This document shows, piece after piece, positions 10,526 through 22,115 of a stretch of DNA of 64,000 bases. Origin of the DNA: Epiperipatus broadwayi (taxonomy: Eukaryota; Onychophora; Udeonychophora; Euonychophora; Peripatidae); contig JAQFVV010006632.1 in the NCBI GenBank assembly GCA_028023455.1, forward strand, positions 374,001 through 438,000, in the 5' to 3' direction. The position numbers were made by a program, and so were the translations under genes. How positions within the stretch are numbered: the stretch's first letter is position 1; the number at the start of each line of letters is the position of its first letter. The notes under the pieces were generated by a model that worked only from the letters and a program-made list of their open reading frames with translations, did not search any database and was not told where the DNA came from.

Positions 10526-11050
10526 TGTGAAGTTGATATATACTTTTACTATTGAATTGTCTTGCCACAATATGTTTAGCTATATTTTTGCTATTTTTTG
10601 CCATATTTTATTGTTTTACACCTCATTTATTTATCATTGTTGTAGGAGATGGTAGAGTTATCTCTATTTTATAGAATTTTATTGTGCCAGTGAGTTTTAT
10701 TGTCTTTAGTGATATTAACCATATAATGCTACATTTAGGCTTCCTCTCTTTTGATGGTTTATTCTCATATGACTACAGATAAAGTCCTAGCTCTTTATTG
10801 ATTCCTTGAACAAGTGATTATCTAAGTTTATGCTATCAGCTTATTATTGCCTTTGCTTTTTCACTCCCTTGATATGTATCTATGTAATATATTTATTTAA
10901 AGTCATATGTGATGCTCAACCTATGAGTGCTTTTGATGTGCAGATTCTGCTGATGTGCCTAGATAGCATATCCAGATGTTTTTAAAATCTGATACAATAT
11001 TTATAATTAGATTTATAATTGTTCATGTGTCTATAAACATGTATATATCT
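10526..11050. other. Spacer, no gene recognised
   Basis: Nothing recognised on either strand. Confidence 0.55.
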
Positions 11051-11291
11051 TAAGATGTGATATGTTGGACTATTTCCATCATTTATGAGTGAATGTTAAA
11101 TGTATCAAAAATTTTAAACTTTATTTAAACTTTCCAAATACATCAACTTGTTAGTAATAACCACAAATAGACAATTGTGTGTTATTACTAACAAGTTGAT
11201 GTATTTGGAAAGTTTAAATAAAGTTTAAAATTTTCGATACATTCAACATTCACTCATAAATGATGGAAATAGTCCAACATATCACATCTTA
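11051..11291. mobile_element. Near-perfect palindrome, 241 bp
   Basis: Arms 11051-11160 and 11181-11291 are reverse complements with only about two mismatches and a 20-bp centre. There is no ORF and no hammerhead core. A diverged single arm lies at 17770-17885. The high arm identity points to recent formation or to arm-to-arm gene conversion. Confidence 0.85.
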
Positions 11292-11744
11292 TAATATACC
11301 ATCATTACAAACCTTCAGACTTATGTATATATCTTCTTTGGTAAGCATCCCTATCAAAGGATGGTAAGATTGTATCTTATTTAGAGTTATTAAATATATT
11401 TCACATAGAGACTACATTACAGCAAGTGAGTTTATTAAAAGTGAGAACATTACTGAATCTGTAAGAAATTACATTAAGATTTCTGACTTATTGACTATTT
11501 TTATTGGTATTTTAAATTGTAACCTATAATTTTATTTTTCATCTGGGTAACTTTGTAATTTATATAAATAACTTAATGTTTGCTTTTCCATGTTATAAAT
11601 AACAATAAATATTATTTTAATCATTAAAATATGATGACTTATTTTTATCATCCTCTGCATTCTCTCACACATCTTTATTTATTTTATGCATCGAGAGTAA
11701 AGAGTATAAAACAATATAAAAGTCATTTCATCAAATTATATTGT
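11292..11744. other. Spacer, no gene recognised
   Basis: No supported feature. Confidence 0.55.
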
Positions 11745-12175
11745 TGATGCTAAGATAATTAAACCATTAAACATCACATGTTCACCATTTTTTATGCTTA
11801 CAGGAGCTGTTTGCACAGAGTCAGGACCCATCATGCAGTAGTGTCACTCAGTACAAGCCAGAGTAATTGATGGATTCAGGAAGGTTTGTGCATAAAATCC
11901 CTATTTAGTGCCTACTCATCCAAGCTTTATTGTTAGTTAAAAAAGTAAAAGGTGGCTGCTGGAGACTTGTATTAGATCCTAAGAACTCGGTGCAGTATTC
12001 TCAGATTCAAGGCTCCTCACTGATGAAAGTCACAAGCTAGAAACTAGTCTGGGGGTTATTGGATAAGTAGGCACTAGATAGGGATTTTATGCATAAACCT
12101 TTCTGCATCCATTGATTACTCTGGCTTGCACTGAGTGGCATTTCTGGGTGGAGAGTTTTGGCTCTGTGATGCTAA
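11745..12175. mobile_element. Palindromic element of family B
   Basis: About 430 bp. Arms share the GTGCCACTCAGTGCAAGCC region and the segment with AAATCCCTATTTAGTGCC. The right inner arm carries the hammerhead at 12013-12056. Flanking TCACATGTTCACCATTTT is common to the copies at 8.7, 10.5 and 21.8 kb. Confidence 0.75.
12013..12056 (+). ncRNA. Hammerhead-like ribozyme motif, family B
   Basis: Stem I CUCCUCA/UGGGGG. Core CUGAUGA starts at C12020, then stem II AGU/GCU, GAAA, the palindrome ACUAGU as minimal stem III, and cleavage after C12049 (GUC). An A opposite A sits at the base of stem II, which is unusual. Confidence 0.55.
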
Positions 12176-12524
12176 AATAACATCCATAGAGAAGATTATT
12201 TTATTTATCTTAAATTAAAATAATATTTTAGGCATCTATTATAAGATCATTTTATTTTATTTATCTTGAAGAAAAACTATAATATCTCTTCATTTGATTT
12301 ATTTTGAATTAACATATTAAGATCATTCAATTTTATTCATCATGAACTGAGATTATAACATTACTTTATTTTTGTTTTGGTATAAGATTAAAAGAAAATC
12401 TGCTAATGTGATATGTGGGTAGCAACAAAATTATTTCCTAACCATTACATTACGAATGTTATCCTAGTATGTTATAATTATTTTTAATATAAGAGTTTTC
12501 ATGTTTAGTTTTAAATTTATTAAA
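12176..12524. other. Spacer, no gene recognised
   Basis: No supported feature. Confidence 0.5.
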
Positions 12525-12725
12525 TATGGGTGATTTGAACTCAGACTTTCAAGTACCTGTCAACTATCCACACTATCTCATACCACTGATGTACATGACC
12601 ACACACATGTAGAAAAGATAAATAATCACCAATAATGTATTTCGTGCTAAACCAGCACTCATTAGTTGGTCTAGAATATCATCTCCCACACATATATATA
12701 ATCAGTGATCAGTTTTAAATTTAAT
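12525..12725 (-). mobile_element. Half-element of family A
   Basis: Single arm. The outer part (12530-12600) matches 17175-17250 and 30360-30430, including a B-box-like GTTCAAATC on the minus strand. The inner part holds a hammerhead at 12621-12680. Confidence 0.7.
12621..12680 (-). ncRNA. Hammerhead ribozyme motif, family A
   Basis: Minus strand: ACCAA stem I, core CUAAUGA (G5 changed to A, which should impair activity), stem II GUGCU/AGCAC forming a full G-C closing pair where other copies have G-U, GAAA. This compensating state supports stem II. Confidence 0.55.
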
Positions 12726-14538
12726 AATTATTTGATTTACCAAGGTATCATCTTAAAGATAATATCACATCTGATTGTTGTTATTTATTACTAGGAATCA
12801 CATTCTTGATTGGTTTTAAGAAATAAAAAAGAAAAATACGATTATTGATTATTAAAGAATTCATTATTGAAAGAATCTGCGATTTGATTACCGTAACTAT
12901 TTTAAGAAAGAATTATGCTGCGTAGAATCCTGAGTTATTTTATGAAAGCATTACTGTGCCTGAGATCTGATTATTTAAAAGAATCATTGTGATTATAAGG
13001 TTTAATTTTATTTTAGAAGATGTGTTAAATGTAGAATATTGAGAGTAACCTGACCACTTTTGTGTAGTGCTCTGCATAAGATTTTAAGCGTTACTGTTTT
13101 AAAAAGAAAATATCAGAATACTTTCCTTCTGATATCTTGTCTTTGGATTTGATGTTTACATTTGTTTGATGCATTTCTCTTAAAGCAGCATATATACGAG
13201 GTAGCTTAAATAATTTTTGAGCTGATCTTTCGATTTGCTATAGATAACCCTCAGCTTATTATTGCTATGTGTAGAATAATGAGGTTTAGCCTACCTCTAT
13301 AGTTTATATTATAAATGTTTAATCCGTTCGTTAATATATATATGTGTGTAATTTGGGGGAAATGAACATATTTAAATATATATATAGAATATTGTAATAG
13401 TTACAATGAAATATAAATCGACCTCCATCACAGTTATAATTACAACGTAAATGTAATTAAGCATTTTAAGAATAACAGTTATCCTCTTAAACTCTTATTA
13501 AAACTAAATGAATCATCATAAGTTCCTTAATCTGCAAATTTTATTTTCAAGAATAGATCCTCCAAATCACAATGTCCACAAATGTATCTTATCTGTTTTG
13601 AATTACGTTTTTTACTCCAGAAAGGCTTACGATATTTCGTTTTATACTGGTCCTCCCTATGGAGCTGCATGGATATTATGTATCTAATTTAATCTTATTT
13701 TCCTAAATGAATTTATAAATTTCGTAAACATCTTAAATACTTGCGGAAACAATTTATTTTATATCCAAAACAAAACTAATTGCTAAAACATTTCTTTACC
13801 GTTCAAAATTATTTTAATTAATTTGGGAGACCTACAGTCCAGCAAAACATCGTAATTAGATTAAAAACCTTTATATAAGTTTGATAAACATTTATATTAA
13901 GCTCAGATACATTTCCCCCAAGATTTAAAAAAAAATTTTTTATTTCATCGGGGAAATATTTTATTAAATTTTATGTCTATAAAATTCCTTCCATGTTTCA
14001 ATAGCCTACGCATTTTAAACCATTCAAAGTTAATTAATAGCAATATAATGTTTAATATTTTGAGCTTAGTTTTTATAGGAAAGGCGGACGTTTGTTTACT
14101 TTATTATGATTAGTCAATTACTTTAAAGACATGTAATATTGATTGTTATTATAATTAAGTAGATTTTGTTGAAAATGTTGAGAGCTGGGTTCAGGCTATG
14201 GCGAGCTTCACAGGTAGTGGATAGTAGACTGACCTTCAGAAATAAATATCAGTTGTGAATAATATATAAGGCCTGATCTGTTGTGTAGGAGGATAAGATG
14301 ATGGTTCATGAATGTATAGATACTGTTTTCAATATAAACAGTCTACTCTGTCTCTCATACCACCAGTTATTTCCTTATAATGACTGTGACAATAGGATGG
14401 TGTGTTTACATGACAACATTTCCATTCTTCAATTTGCATGCACAGCTTTCCTAACTCAAATCCCCTTTTTTATGTCAAACCCTCTAGAATTAAGAAAGCA
14501 ATAATGATGAAAAGTTTAGTAGGGCAACATACCTGAAA
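12726..14538. other. Spacer, no gene recognised
   Basis: Slightly more CpG around 13200-14220 than the neighbours, but no exon-like frame that I can defend. Confidence 0.5.
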
Positions 14539-14820
14539 TGTGAACTTTGTTCAAGATGATATAATCACAAACAAGTCTGTTTGGAACTGGATTTCAGAGA
14601 GAAGTGCCAACTGGCAAAAATTTATGTTTAAGCAGTCCTATTTAGGGATTACCTCATCCATGAAGATAGAAGAGGCCTAGAAATTGTGGTCTATAAATGG
14701 CCTGCCACACACAGCCTGGCTTAGTTGTCATGACAACAAAACACTCATTGGACTGATAGAAATAATAATGATTTCAATACTAATGCTACAGCAGGAAGTA
14801 TCACAAATAAGAATTGTAAA
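14539..14820 (+). pseudogene. Repeat with conserved broken reading frame (copy 1)
   Basis: Homologous to 18436-18722 on the other strand. In both copies one frame gives a similar peptide with the shared pattern VNF-QD...NK-VWN-IS, then M-KQSYLG. Protein similarity across diverged copies suggests a fragment of a transposon ORF. Both have stop codons after KQSYLG. I do not recognise the family. Confidence 0.5.
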
Positions 14821-15262
14821 ATTATTATTTCTTAAATGTAGCTACATAGAATGTGTGAGCCTTATTTGATATGAATTTTTCAAGACCACAAATAATAATG
14901 CATTAGTTGCTAAAAAGCTATTAAGATTGTTATAGCTGTCCTTGTGAAACTCATTTTCCTGAGAACGGAAGTCTAATACAATTGGAGGATGATCAGTCAA
15001 ATGAGAATGCACGGTGTTGGATTTGCTATAAAATCTGATTCAATATTTTTTATTGTTGGAATTCCTTAATATTTCATTGAAATGATAGTTAAAACTCACC
15101 TTGCATATAGGTACTAGGACTCATTTTTCTAATACCTATGTTTCTTTCCTAGATTCAGAAAATTTCAGAAAAGGAAAGCTTGTAATCCTTTTCCTTCTTG
15201 GATAGCATTATTACAACAATGGTGTTAAAAGATCAAATTTTTCTTCTTGAAAAATTTAAAGC

Positions 15263-15335
15263 AGTCAAGCATTGGTGTACGAGTGGTCAGTGCAGTTGCC
15301 TTACAAGCAGTGGTCCCAGGTTGCCTTGACAACAG
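15263..15335 (+). repeat. tRNA-derived SINE, 3'-truncated
   Basis: Begins GTCAAGCATTGGTG, matching the 5' part of the copies at 3222-3326 and 46551-46656. It is lost after the CCCAGGTTG segment. Confidence 0.6.
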
Positions 15336-15824
15336 TTTAAAATTGTTGATTGTTATTGATATTGTGATTGTCTAAGTGTTGACTGGTTTTTAATGATTAC
15401 TTATAAATCCATTTAGTCTTGAGCATTATTACACTTATTATATATACATATCTATTCATTACTTTATATTTCAACACATCCATTGTAAGTTGCAGCAGAT
15501 GAATTTTCAATCTTAATTAGGTCTTATATTTGGGGTAGGACATATATTAACCTTTTCCTTGAATTTTTTTTTTTTAATTTTCATTAGACCAAGTGAATTA
15601 AAGTATTACAACTTTTGATTGGTCAATTAACAAACTCAGCCATAAAAATATATTCATCTTTTAATATTATATTAGTTTTAGTTTCATTTGTAAAAAGTAT
15701 ATTAATAATTTGTTAGATTATGAAAGTGAATGAAAGTTTTTTCAGAAATAAATTTCTATGAATAATTATAAAAATATTTTAGAGCAGAGAACCTCAAAAG
15801 AACATTCATAACTTATTAAAAAAT
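15336..15824. other. Spacer, no gene recognised
   Basis: No supported feature. Confidence 0.5.
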
Positions 15825-16270
15825 GTTGAGTACGTCACTGATTTTTTTTCTCAATTTACATTCCTGTAAAAAGTAAAGAATTTTTTACTAAAATCTTACT
15901 ATTTTCCTAAAATAATTTATATTTTCAGCATATTTTACCAAAATACATAATAATATGTAGATAAATACCAGAAAAATACTCAAAATTATTCATTTCTGTT
16001 TGAAAATGAAATAAAGAGCTTGGGGCAATGAAAATTGTTGAGAAGTGTCAAAATTATTGTTATCGCTGACTTCATTTTCAATTTACATTCATGTAAAAGT
16101 ATACAATGTTTTACTAAAATCTTACTATTTTTCTAAAATAACTATATTTTCAGCATATTATCAAAATAATTCATATATATGAAATATAATAAAAAAATCA
16201 TTCTAAGACATTAATTTTCATTTTCAAAGTCAAAACAGAAGTTGGAATGGTGAAAATTATTGACAGACAT
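15825..16270. repeat. Diverged tandem duplication, about 220-bp unit
   Basis: Units 15825-16040 and 16041-16270 share CAATTTACATTC, a segment around ACTAAAATCTTACTA and TATATTTTCAGCATATT in the same order. Non-coding. Confidence 0.7.
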
Positions 16271-17174
16271 CCAAAATGTGAACCAGCCAATCAGCATTTG
16301 GAAAGCCTGCCTTCTCCATTTGTTGTAGCTTCTTACATCAATATTATTGATTTTTTTTACTTGTAAAATAATTCTAGAGAGGGCAGCATCCTATGGTACA
16401 TTTTAAGCTTTAAGATAAATGTAAAAACACTACCGTAGCTCAAAAATTGACCATTTTTGAGTGACTTAAAGCCATGAATGCTGATCCATGGATGTTTCAC
16501 AAGAAAGGTTAACATCATCAAAACTCATGCTAGGGCTTATTTTCTGGTTAGGTCTTACTTTTAGGAATCACAATAGTAATTTGTTTAAAAGAAAACATCT
16601 GACATTTTCTGCTTGGCAGAATAATAAATTTAATGTGGAATTTCATAACAAAAATAATATATAAAGGCCAAAATTCAGTGATTGATGATAAGAAGGCTTA
16701 AAAATGACCAGTAGATTAAAATTGCAACTTTGGACTTGAGACGTATCACAAGTTCTATAAAATCTCATAATGATTCCTATGGAATGACAATGATACTTTG
16801 AGCATCAAAAAAAATATTTTAATCAAATTTTGAATAATGGTATAAAAATTGAGATGATAACTTCTAACATTGTATTCATTTTTATCTACTCATTTAGTGA
16901 TATCAAAATAGCTCTTTAAGTGATAATATGTTAGATTCAAAAATATATGGACCTGTAAAATTGTGCTGCCTGATCTTAAGAATATTTCTATTGTTACAAT
17001 TTTTAAAAATAAAGAAAATAAATAACTTAGTACTTATCATAGAATCATTATCACTGCAACAAAACTAATTTCAATGATATGTTAAATAGATTGCAACCAA
17101 TTGTAATGAAATTTCTTATTATAAGAGACTCAAAGAGATTTTGTATGAGTTTTATTGATTGTTCACTAAAATTT
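16271..17174. other. Spacer, no gene recognised
   Basis: No supported feature. Confidence 0.5.
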
Positions 17175-17475
17175 ATAGGAGATTTGAACACAGACTTTCA
17201 ACCATGCTTCAACTATCCACACTATCTCATACCACTGAAACACATAGATGGCTGAAGATTTGGAGGTTGGAGTACATTGAAACCTGTCCATTAAAGTATA
17301 AAGATTTTTTATCTTAATATAGGACCAACTGATGAGTGCTGGTTCAATATAAAATGCGTTTATTGGTGATTATTTATTTTTTCTACATGAGTGTGGCCAT
17401 GTGTATCAGTGGTATGAGATAGTGTGGATAGTTGAAGAGTGCTTAAAAGTCTGTGATCAAATTCTTTATTTAAAA
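17175..17475. mobile_element. Palindromic element of family A
   Basis: The outer arms (17178-17250 and 17400-17470) are reverse complements. They share the CACTATCTCATACCACTGA block and a B-box-like end. One inner hammerhead copy at 17321-17375 (plus) has lost the conserved G12 (AAAA for GAAA), so it should be inactive. Confidence 0.75.
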
Positions 17476-17769
17476 TAATAAGTGATACAAAATACAGTAT
17501 ATATTTTTCCAAACAGGAGTTTTAATATATTTAATAAAACAGGAATCAAAATACAATATATGTAATAAAAACAAGAATTTTTTTTTTTTTGGGGGGGGGG
17601 ATTCTGCTTTTGCATTATTTAAATGCAACATATAAAGACTTTTGTTTATTAATTAATGCTCAAATAATTAAAGTTCTTTATCACCAGAGATGGAAAAAAA
17701 ACCCAGCAAGTTTTAGCTTGATCTGTTATCAACTTGAATATGTAAATCAGTTTAAATATATTTTTATTT

Positions 17770-17885
17770 ATATATTGGACTTATTTCCATCATCTAATAT
17801 GAATATTGAATGTCTTCAGGAAATTTTAAGTTTATTTAAATATTCTAAATACATTCAACTGTTAGAAATGTCACAAACAGGTTAG
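17770..17885 (+). repeat. Single arm related to the 11051-11291 palindrome
   Basis: Shares TATTTCCATCAT, an ATTGAATGT segment, TTTAAGTTTATTTAAA and AATACATTCAACT in order with the left arm at 11065-11150. Diverged. Confidence 0.6.
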
Positions 17886-17929
17886 TATATGCACAACATT
17901 TTGAGAGGTATTATTCTCCCCTCTTTTTC

Positions 17930-18131
17930 AGATGTTGCTGGCCTGACTAGTGACAGCACTAGCATGAGAATCGAACATGGACTCTTAGATTCTTGGGTAT
18001 TGAATTCTACCCTTTTCTTCAGGTATTGCTGGCCTGACTAAACAGTACTAGCATGGGAATCAAACCTAGACCCTTAGATTCTTGAGTATTGAATTTTAAC
18101 ATAATACTCTAACCAACTGAGCCATGCTGCC
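17930..18131 (-). repeat. tRNA-like SINE with duplicated B-box unit
   Basis: On the minus strand, from 18131, the sequence reads like a tRNA 5' half with a canonical A box (TGGCTCAGTTGG), then, after an expanded anticodon region, a B box (GGTTTGATTCC near 18060). A second, downstream B-box unit at 17930-18012 is an ~90-bp direct repeat of 18013-18100. No tRNA acceptor stem closes, so I call it a tRNA-derived repeat and not a tRNA gene. Confidence 0.65.
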
Positions 18132-18435
18132 AAAGGCAACAGTCAGAAGAAATTTCATATACTTATCTATGAGGTTCCTTCTGATTTCTCCACTTTTTCC
18201 TAAGAGCAAAGTTGATTAGTGGTTTCCATACATTATGTATAGTCTCAATACGTTGACTTATATGATTGGTTGCCATTGTCATGAGAGCAGCTTTCTCTGA
18301 CTGACCTACTTTTCCCAAAACACTTCTATCCATCAATAGTGCTATTAAATGTCTTTCCTGGGAGATAGTTTTCAACTAATTTTTTCACGTTCCACATAGT
18401 ATATTCTTAAAAAATTACATTTATAATATTTCCCT

Positions 18436-18722
18436 TTGGTACTGTCACTGGCTCCTGCTTTACAACTAACTATTAATATCCTTATTATTACTATTGTTAT
18501 TGTCCCAACCAGTAATCCACCAGGCATGACAACTTAGACAGACCTTGTGACAAAGACTATGCTTTACAGCATATTTTCTAGGCTCTTCCATTTCCATTGT
18601 AAAGTAGGAGATTCCCTAAATAGGACTGCTTAATCATGCAGTCTTTTCTATCTGGAATACTGTCTGAAATTTTGTTCCAAACATATTTATTAGCAATTGT
18701 AAGGTCTTGGGCAAAGTTCACA
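18436..18722 (-). pseudogene. Repeat with conserved broken reading frame (copy 2)
   Basis: Reverse-strand homologue of 14539-14820. The frame gives VNFAQDLTIANKYVWNKIS, later KQSYLG, then stops. The minus-strand open stretch at 18163-18375 lies just downstream and may belong to the same dead element, but I have no second copy to support that. Confidence 0.5.
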
Positions 18723-20154
18723 TCTAAGGACTGCCAGCCTCTAAAGCCGTCCCCATTATTGCTCTTTTAATTTCCAAGTGCATGAGCAAAAATATTTTTA
18801 AAAAAAGGGAACTGGAGTCATAAATACTGACTGTGCCATCAAAAGATGAAACAAACACACAATCTCATTTTCACATATAGTATGTGTGAGTGGTTCATAA
18901 TAACAGCTTAAAACTAATGTAAGAGACAGAAGAAGGAAATGAGATATACAAAAAAGTATGTTTGCATACGAAACAATACTTCATTTTAGATCCATATTCT
19001 ACCTGTCAAGGCACAGGAGTTTTTAGTTGTGTGTTGATTATTTGTTATTTATTATTGAACTTCATTTCTGAAGATAATTTCGTTATCGACTACCTGTCAG
19101 TCCTGTTGATAGCTTGAGAGCAGTACTCAATCTAAATCTTTAGATGACCAATAATTTCGTGATTAATGATAATGATCTGCCTACTTAAATAAAATCTTTT
19201 TATGCTTTAACAATAGCATATGTGTAAATTAACTGAAAGCAGTCAACACATAGACAATACCAATATTAATAACAATCAACAATCTCAATCAGTTATCAAG
19301 GCAACCTCCTTTTATCAATAAAGTTTAAAATCTATATTTATGGTCCCATATGTTTATATAGACATTAAATATTGCAACATAATCACAGGGAGTGAAATTA
19401 TATATATATTGCATATCTGGTAATTTAATCCTTGCCAAAAATATTGCCACATTGGTTACCTCTATAAATATCTGAGACCTCAAGTGTAAATGGTCATTTT
19501 ACCGTTTACCTGTTGTTTCAGCAAGTATAGGAGTGATGAAATTGATTTGCATCATTCAGTTATCATAACATAAGACTACATATTATATATGTATGTGTGT
19601 GTGCGTGTTAGTCTAAACCGCATATATTATATTCAGTGCTATAAATCATTTTATAATAACTCAGAAATATGCGATAAAAGTCAATAATTTTTATAATGAG
19701 ATCTATTCAATTTATTTAATAGTACAAATGAGAGCTTGATTGAAAAAAAAATGAATTTATGTTTTGATTAAAGACTGAATTTCCTAATTATTTAAATTAG
19801 ATTTATCGACAGTATCTAATAATACTTCATAAATGCCTTACAAATAACTAATAAATTGTAAACCGAAAGTCAACACTGTGTATTTTAATGCATTAAAACG
19901 CAGATAAAAATGTAATGCTAAACGATTCTAATTCCAAATTTATACGTAACTTCTTACCAAAGCCGCTATTTTTAAAATAATTGATCTGTCGTCTAGCCAC
20001 ACACTTTGATATATTAGGCTGCCTGGAAATGACCACTCTGTATTGTATAATTTGTCAAATTCTACAGCTAGAGGGCATATCAGTTATTTAAAAACACTTG
20101 CTTTATTTTCCATGTTTCACAGGTCCACACATACATATATATATATAATAATGA
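18723..20154. other. Spacer, no gene recognised
   Basis: No supported feature. Short TG/TA microsatellite near 19585-19610. Confidence 0.5.
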
Positions 20155-20270
20155 GAAGTATTTGAACTTAGGATTTTCAGTCTATATTCATCGTCCACTC
20201 TATTTCAAACAACTGGAGTGGAGGATGAATATACATTGAAAATCCTAAGTTCAAATCCCTTTATTTACAA
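20155..20270. repeat. Short palindrome with B-box-like ends
   Basis: Left 20160-20207 and right 20215-20268 are reverse complements around a short centre. The right end reads AAGTTCAAATCCC, similar to the ends of family A. Confidence 0.7.
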
Positions 20271-21265
20271 TAGTAAACATTCAGTATACTAAACAAGTAG
20301 GTTAATTACATTACATATTGCCTTGAAAACATGTTACATCATAGGTATAAATCCAGCCATCTCTCTCCTATTAATGTAAATGGATACATAATGATCTGGC
20401 AGTATGAAGGATTAGATTGACATAATGTCTACATGGGTATGACTTACAATATCAAATCCATCAAAGACTTTGAGCATTCCATTGTTAGTTTCTCAATGAA
20501 ATGGATGGTTTAATTGTTGGAGAGGTGAGAAAATTGAAGTCTATCCATTAAAGTTTAATAGATTGCCATCTTAATACAAACAGAGCATTGTTTGTATATA
20601 TGTTGAGATGGGGTAGATAATAAATATAGACTGAAAATCTAAAGTCCAAATCCCTCTATTTACTATAGTAAACATTCATTATACCGAATGAATAGGTTAA
20701 TTACATATTGCCTTGGAAATAGGTTACGTCATAGTATAAGTCCATCCCATCCCTCTCTGGTTGATATAAATAGCTATGTAATGATGTCACAATTATGAGA
20801 AGTTAAACTGATGTAATGTTTACATGATGGACATAACTTCAATTTCAAATCTACCAAGGGCTTTAAGAATTCCATCATTAGTTTTTCATAAATATTATCA
20901 AAATCACACTTTTTTTTATTTTTGCCGTAATATCCTATAAATACAATTTATCCAAACCGCTTCAAACACTTTTAGCAAAACTCTTTATTTTATTTAGAAG
21001 ATCAAAATAAACTTGCTCTGAAGAAGACTGCAGGTCAGTCAAAACGTAGGTGTATATATATGTACAAATAAAGAGTTTTGCTAAAAAGTCTTTGAAGCGG
21101 TTTGGATAAATTGTATTAGTTTTTCAATGAAATAATCAGTTGAATTGTTGAAAAGGTGAGAAGATTGAAGCCTGTCTATTAAAGTTTAAAGAATTGCTTT
21201 CATTCATAAGTTCAATTGTTTCTATTTACAGCACTAAACATTCAGTATACTGAATGAATGAGTAG
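20257..21265 (+). repeat. Direct repeat array, three partial units of about 390 bp
   Basis: Units start near 20257, 20650 and 21218, each with TAGTAAACATTCA (CACTAAACATTCA in the third) and AGGTTAATTA. The second unit is interrupted at 20889-21114 by a family D element. The uninterrupted first unit (about 20477-20500) shows the empty-site sequence. Non-coding. Confidence 0.7.
20889..21114. mobile_element. Palindromic family D element with 12-bp target duplication
   Basis: 226 bp, flanked by ATTAGTTTTTCA at 20877-20888 and 21115-21126. The inner palindrome starts ACAATTTATCCAAACCGC and ends with its reverse complement. The centre carries CUGAAGA, hairpin GACUG/CAGUC, then AAAAC, resembling a degenerate hammerhead. 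A 12-bp duplication argues against most cut-and-paste transposases. Confidence 0.75.
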
Positions 21266-21744
21266 GTTAATTATATACATAAATATAAATCAAATATTAG
21301 GTATGATAGCTTCTTAATATCCATATTTAAGTAAATAATGAAAGCTTGAAGTAGACTATCTGATCTCACCTTAAAAAGATCTTAAAAGATGAAAAGATTA
21401 TTACTTTGAAAAATGGAATGTACTTTTAAGCAAAAATATCAAAAATATAATTGGACTGGAACTCAGTAGAAAGAAATGGTAAAAGAAAATGTTGTAGAAA
21501 TAGATACGAAAACATCTCAATGTAGCAGGATTAAATTATATTTTGAATAATTAAAATTATATGTTTAAAGACTATGATGAGCTCAATATTTTCTTTATAG
21601 AATATTAGATGAAAATCATTTGTTAATGCAAAACTAAAGTTTCAACAGTTAATAAGAAAGACACTATTAAGGATTCCTATCATCAATCTTTATAAATAAT
21701 CCAGGAAAATATTATCAGGTCTTCTGACAATGTTTTAGATTTAG

Positions 21745-22115
21745 TAAAAAGATAAATCACTAAACATCACATGATCACTGTTTCTTATGCTTGTCCATAA
21801 CTGTTATTAAAACAAGCAAAACTCTCCATACAGTAGTGCCACTCAGTGCAAGCCAGAGTAATCAATGGATGCCAAAATCTCTATCTAGTGCCTACTCATA
21901 CAATATCCCCAGACTAGTTTCTAGCTTGTGCATTAGATCCTAAGATCTAGGTGCAGTGCTCTCAGATCCAAGGCTTCTCACTGATGAAAGCTACAAGCTA
22001 GAAACTAGTCTGGGGATATTGGATGAGTAGGCACTAGATAGGAATTTTATGCATAAGCCTTCTGGCATCCACTGAGTGGCACTACTGTATGGAGAGTTTT
22101 GCCTGTTTTTAAATG
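21745..22115. mobile_element. Palindromic element of family B
   Basis: Arms start AAACAAGCAAAACTCTCC and end with the reverse complement at 22110. The GTGCCACTCAGTGCAAGCC motif is in the left arm and truncated in the right. It contains the best family B hammerhead (21974-22017). No ORF. Confidence 0.8.
21974..22017 (+). ncRNA. Hammerhead-like ribozyme motif, family B (best copy)
   Basis: Stem I UUCUCA/UGGGGA (with G-U pairs). Core CUGAUGA is at 21981-21987. Stem II is AGCU/AGCU, four pairs with loop ACA. GAAA is at 22001-22004, then the palindrome ACUAGU, with cleavage predicted after C22010 (GUC). An A-A mismatch lies at the base of stem II. Confidence 0.6.

Noticed and set aside
17589-17885. 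98-codon open stretch, plus strand
   Set aside because: Begins in a homopolymer-rich stretch and overlaps a palindrome arm; no protein features.
17930-18131. Functional tRNA gene on the minus strand
   Set aside because: A and B boxes are good but the acceptor stem does not pair and the anticodon region is expanded; a tRNA-derived repeat is a better fit.
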